From the NCBI GenBank assembly GCA_021772215.1, contig JAJFMK010000275.1, forward strand, positions 1 to 6,144: DNA of 6,144 nt, in the 5' to 3' direction. Positions 5,890 to 6,144 of this stretch are shown here, one piece after another. Origin of the DNA: Chlamydiota bacterium (GTDB lineage: Bacteria; Chlamydiota; Chlamydiia; Chlamydiales; JAJFMK01). The position numbers and the translations under genes are program-made. How positions within the stretch are numbered: position 1 is the first letter of the stretch; every line of letters begins with the position of its first letter. The notes beneath the pieces are model-generated. The model had not been told where the DNA came from. It did no database searches and saw only the letters and a program-made list of their open reading frames with translations.

Positions 5890-6144
5890 TTATGTCGATG
5901 ACATTTGTTGCAACTCTAAAGTTGAACCTGGAGCCGTAGTGGGACCTCTAGCAATACTATCGTTATAACCCGTGTTTAGTTGAGTACCGGTGGCTATAAA
6001 GTTCCTAACACGTCTTGGCCCTTTCTCTTCAGACAAACCAGGGTTACTCGAGACATCGACTCTGTTACAATGTACAAAATATTTATGATCGATTGAGGTT
6101 AAGTCACAGTTTTGAAGGGTAACTGATTTGGCCCTGTACGGACT
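5890..6144 (-). CDS. C-terminal fragment of an LRR protein (5' end beyond window)
   Basis: The minus-strand frame is open from the right edge to a TAA at 5890-5892, giving 84 residues; the start codon is outside the window. The sequence shows LRR-like units: VTLQNCDLTSID (residues 8-19), RVDVSSNPGLSEEKG (28-42) and NFIATGTQLNTGYNDS (48-63), then a Thr/Ser/Pro-rich tail PTTAPGSTLELQQMSST. The unit VSSNPGLSEE closely resembles ISENPSLSEL in the complete LRR protein at 3535-4431, so the two are probably paralogs. Whether it also has a hydrophobic N-terminal region cannot be seen. It is 44 bp upstream of the BlaI-family gene on the same strand. The frame is convincing because it stays open to the edge and is repeat-like, but it is short. 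Confidence 0.68.
   Translation of the reverse strand, partial: SPYRAKSVTLQNCDLTSIDHKYFVHCNRVDVSSNPGLSEEKGPRRVRNFIATGTQLNTGYNDSIARGPTTAPGSTLELQQMSST

Noticed and set aside
5892..5904. Second dyad ATGTC-GAT-GACAT next to the BlaI-type operator
   Set aside because: It lies within the last codons of the upstream LRR gene and does not resemble the TACANNTGTA motif. It may be a coincidence of coding sequence, although a second repressor half-site cannot be excluded.

Overview
The window looks like chromosomal DNA of a Chlamydiota bacterium, probably an environmental (Parachlamydiales-type) relative rather than Chlamydia itself. The main argument is the first gene, a very long two-domain FAD-dependent thymidylate synthase, the form typical of Chlamydiae. 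Supporting hints are the lack of Shine-Dalgarno sequences before several genes and a leucine-rich-repeat (LRR) protein with a chlamydial Inc-like hydrophobic segment. This assignment is an inference; no rRNA or other marker gene is present.

Layout. Bases 1-1623 (minus) hold thyX, whose 3' end lies beyond the left edge. It diverges, across a 73-bp gap containing a perfect 9-bp dyad, from a plus-strand gene (1697-2608) for a GT11/fucosyltransferase-like protein with an N-terminal signal or anchor. One base after that stop codon comes a 184-bp palindromic element (2609-2792) with 16-bp perfect terminal inverted repeats. It resembles a MITE and contains no gene. Next is a class I SAM-dependent methyltransferase (2812-3555, plus), whose only -10-like box sits so close to the ATG that the message may be leaderless. 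The methyltransferase ends convergently, with a 21-bp overlap, into a minus-strand cluster.

The minus-strand cluster reads from right to left. It begins with the C-terminal end of an LRR protein (5890-6144, running in from outside the window). Next come a BlaI/MecI/CopY-family repressor (5468-5845) and, overlapping it by 4 bp (ATGA), an M56/BlaR1-type membrane zinc peptidase without a penicillin-sensor domain (4485-5471). Last is a second, complete LRR protein with an N-terminal bilobed hydrophobic stretch (3535-4431). A BlaI-type operator dyad (5875-5888) lies between the upstream LRR gene and the repressor.

How the genes may work together. The repressor and peptidase form a proteolytic signal-transduction pair of the BlaI/BlaR1 type that probably autoregulates. 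Because they sit between two LRR genes on the same strand with short gaps, the LRR proteins, at least the downstream one, could belong to the regulon. Sampled G+C is lower in the LRR genes (about 38-45 %) than in thyX (about 50-60 %), consistent with a separately acquired or fast-evolving accessory block. Apart from the 184-bp element, no gene-free stretch reaches 100 bp. No tRNA, rRNA, CRISPR array or transposase gene was found.
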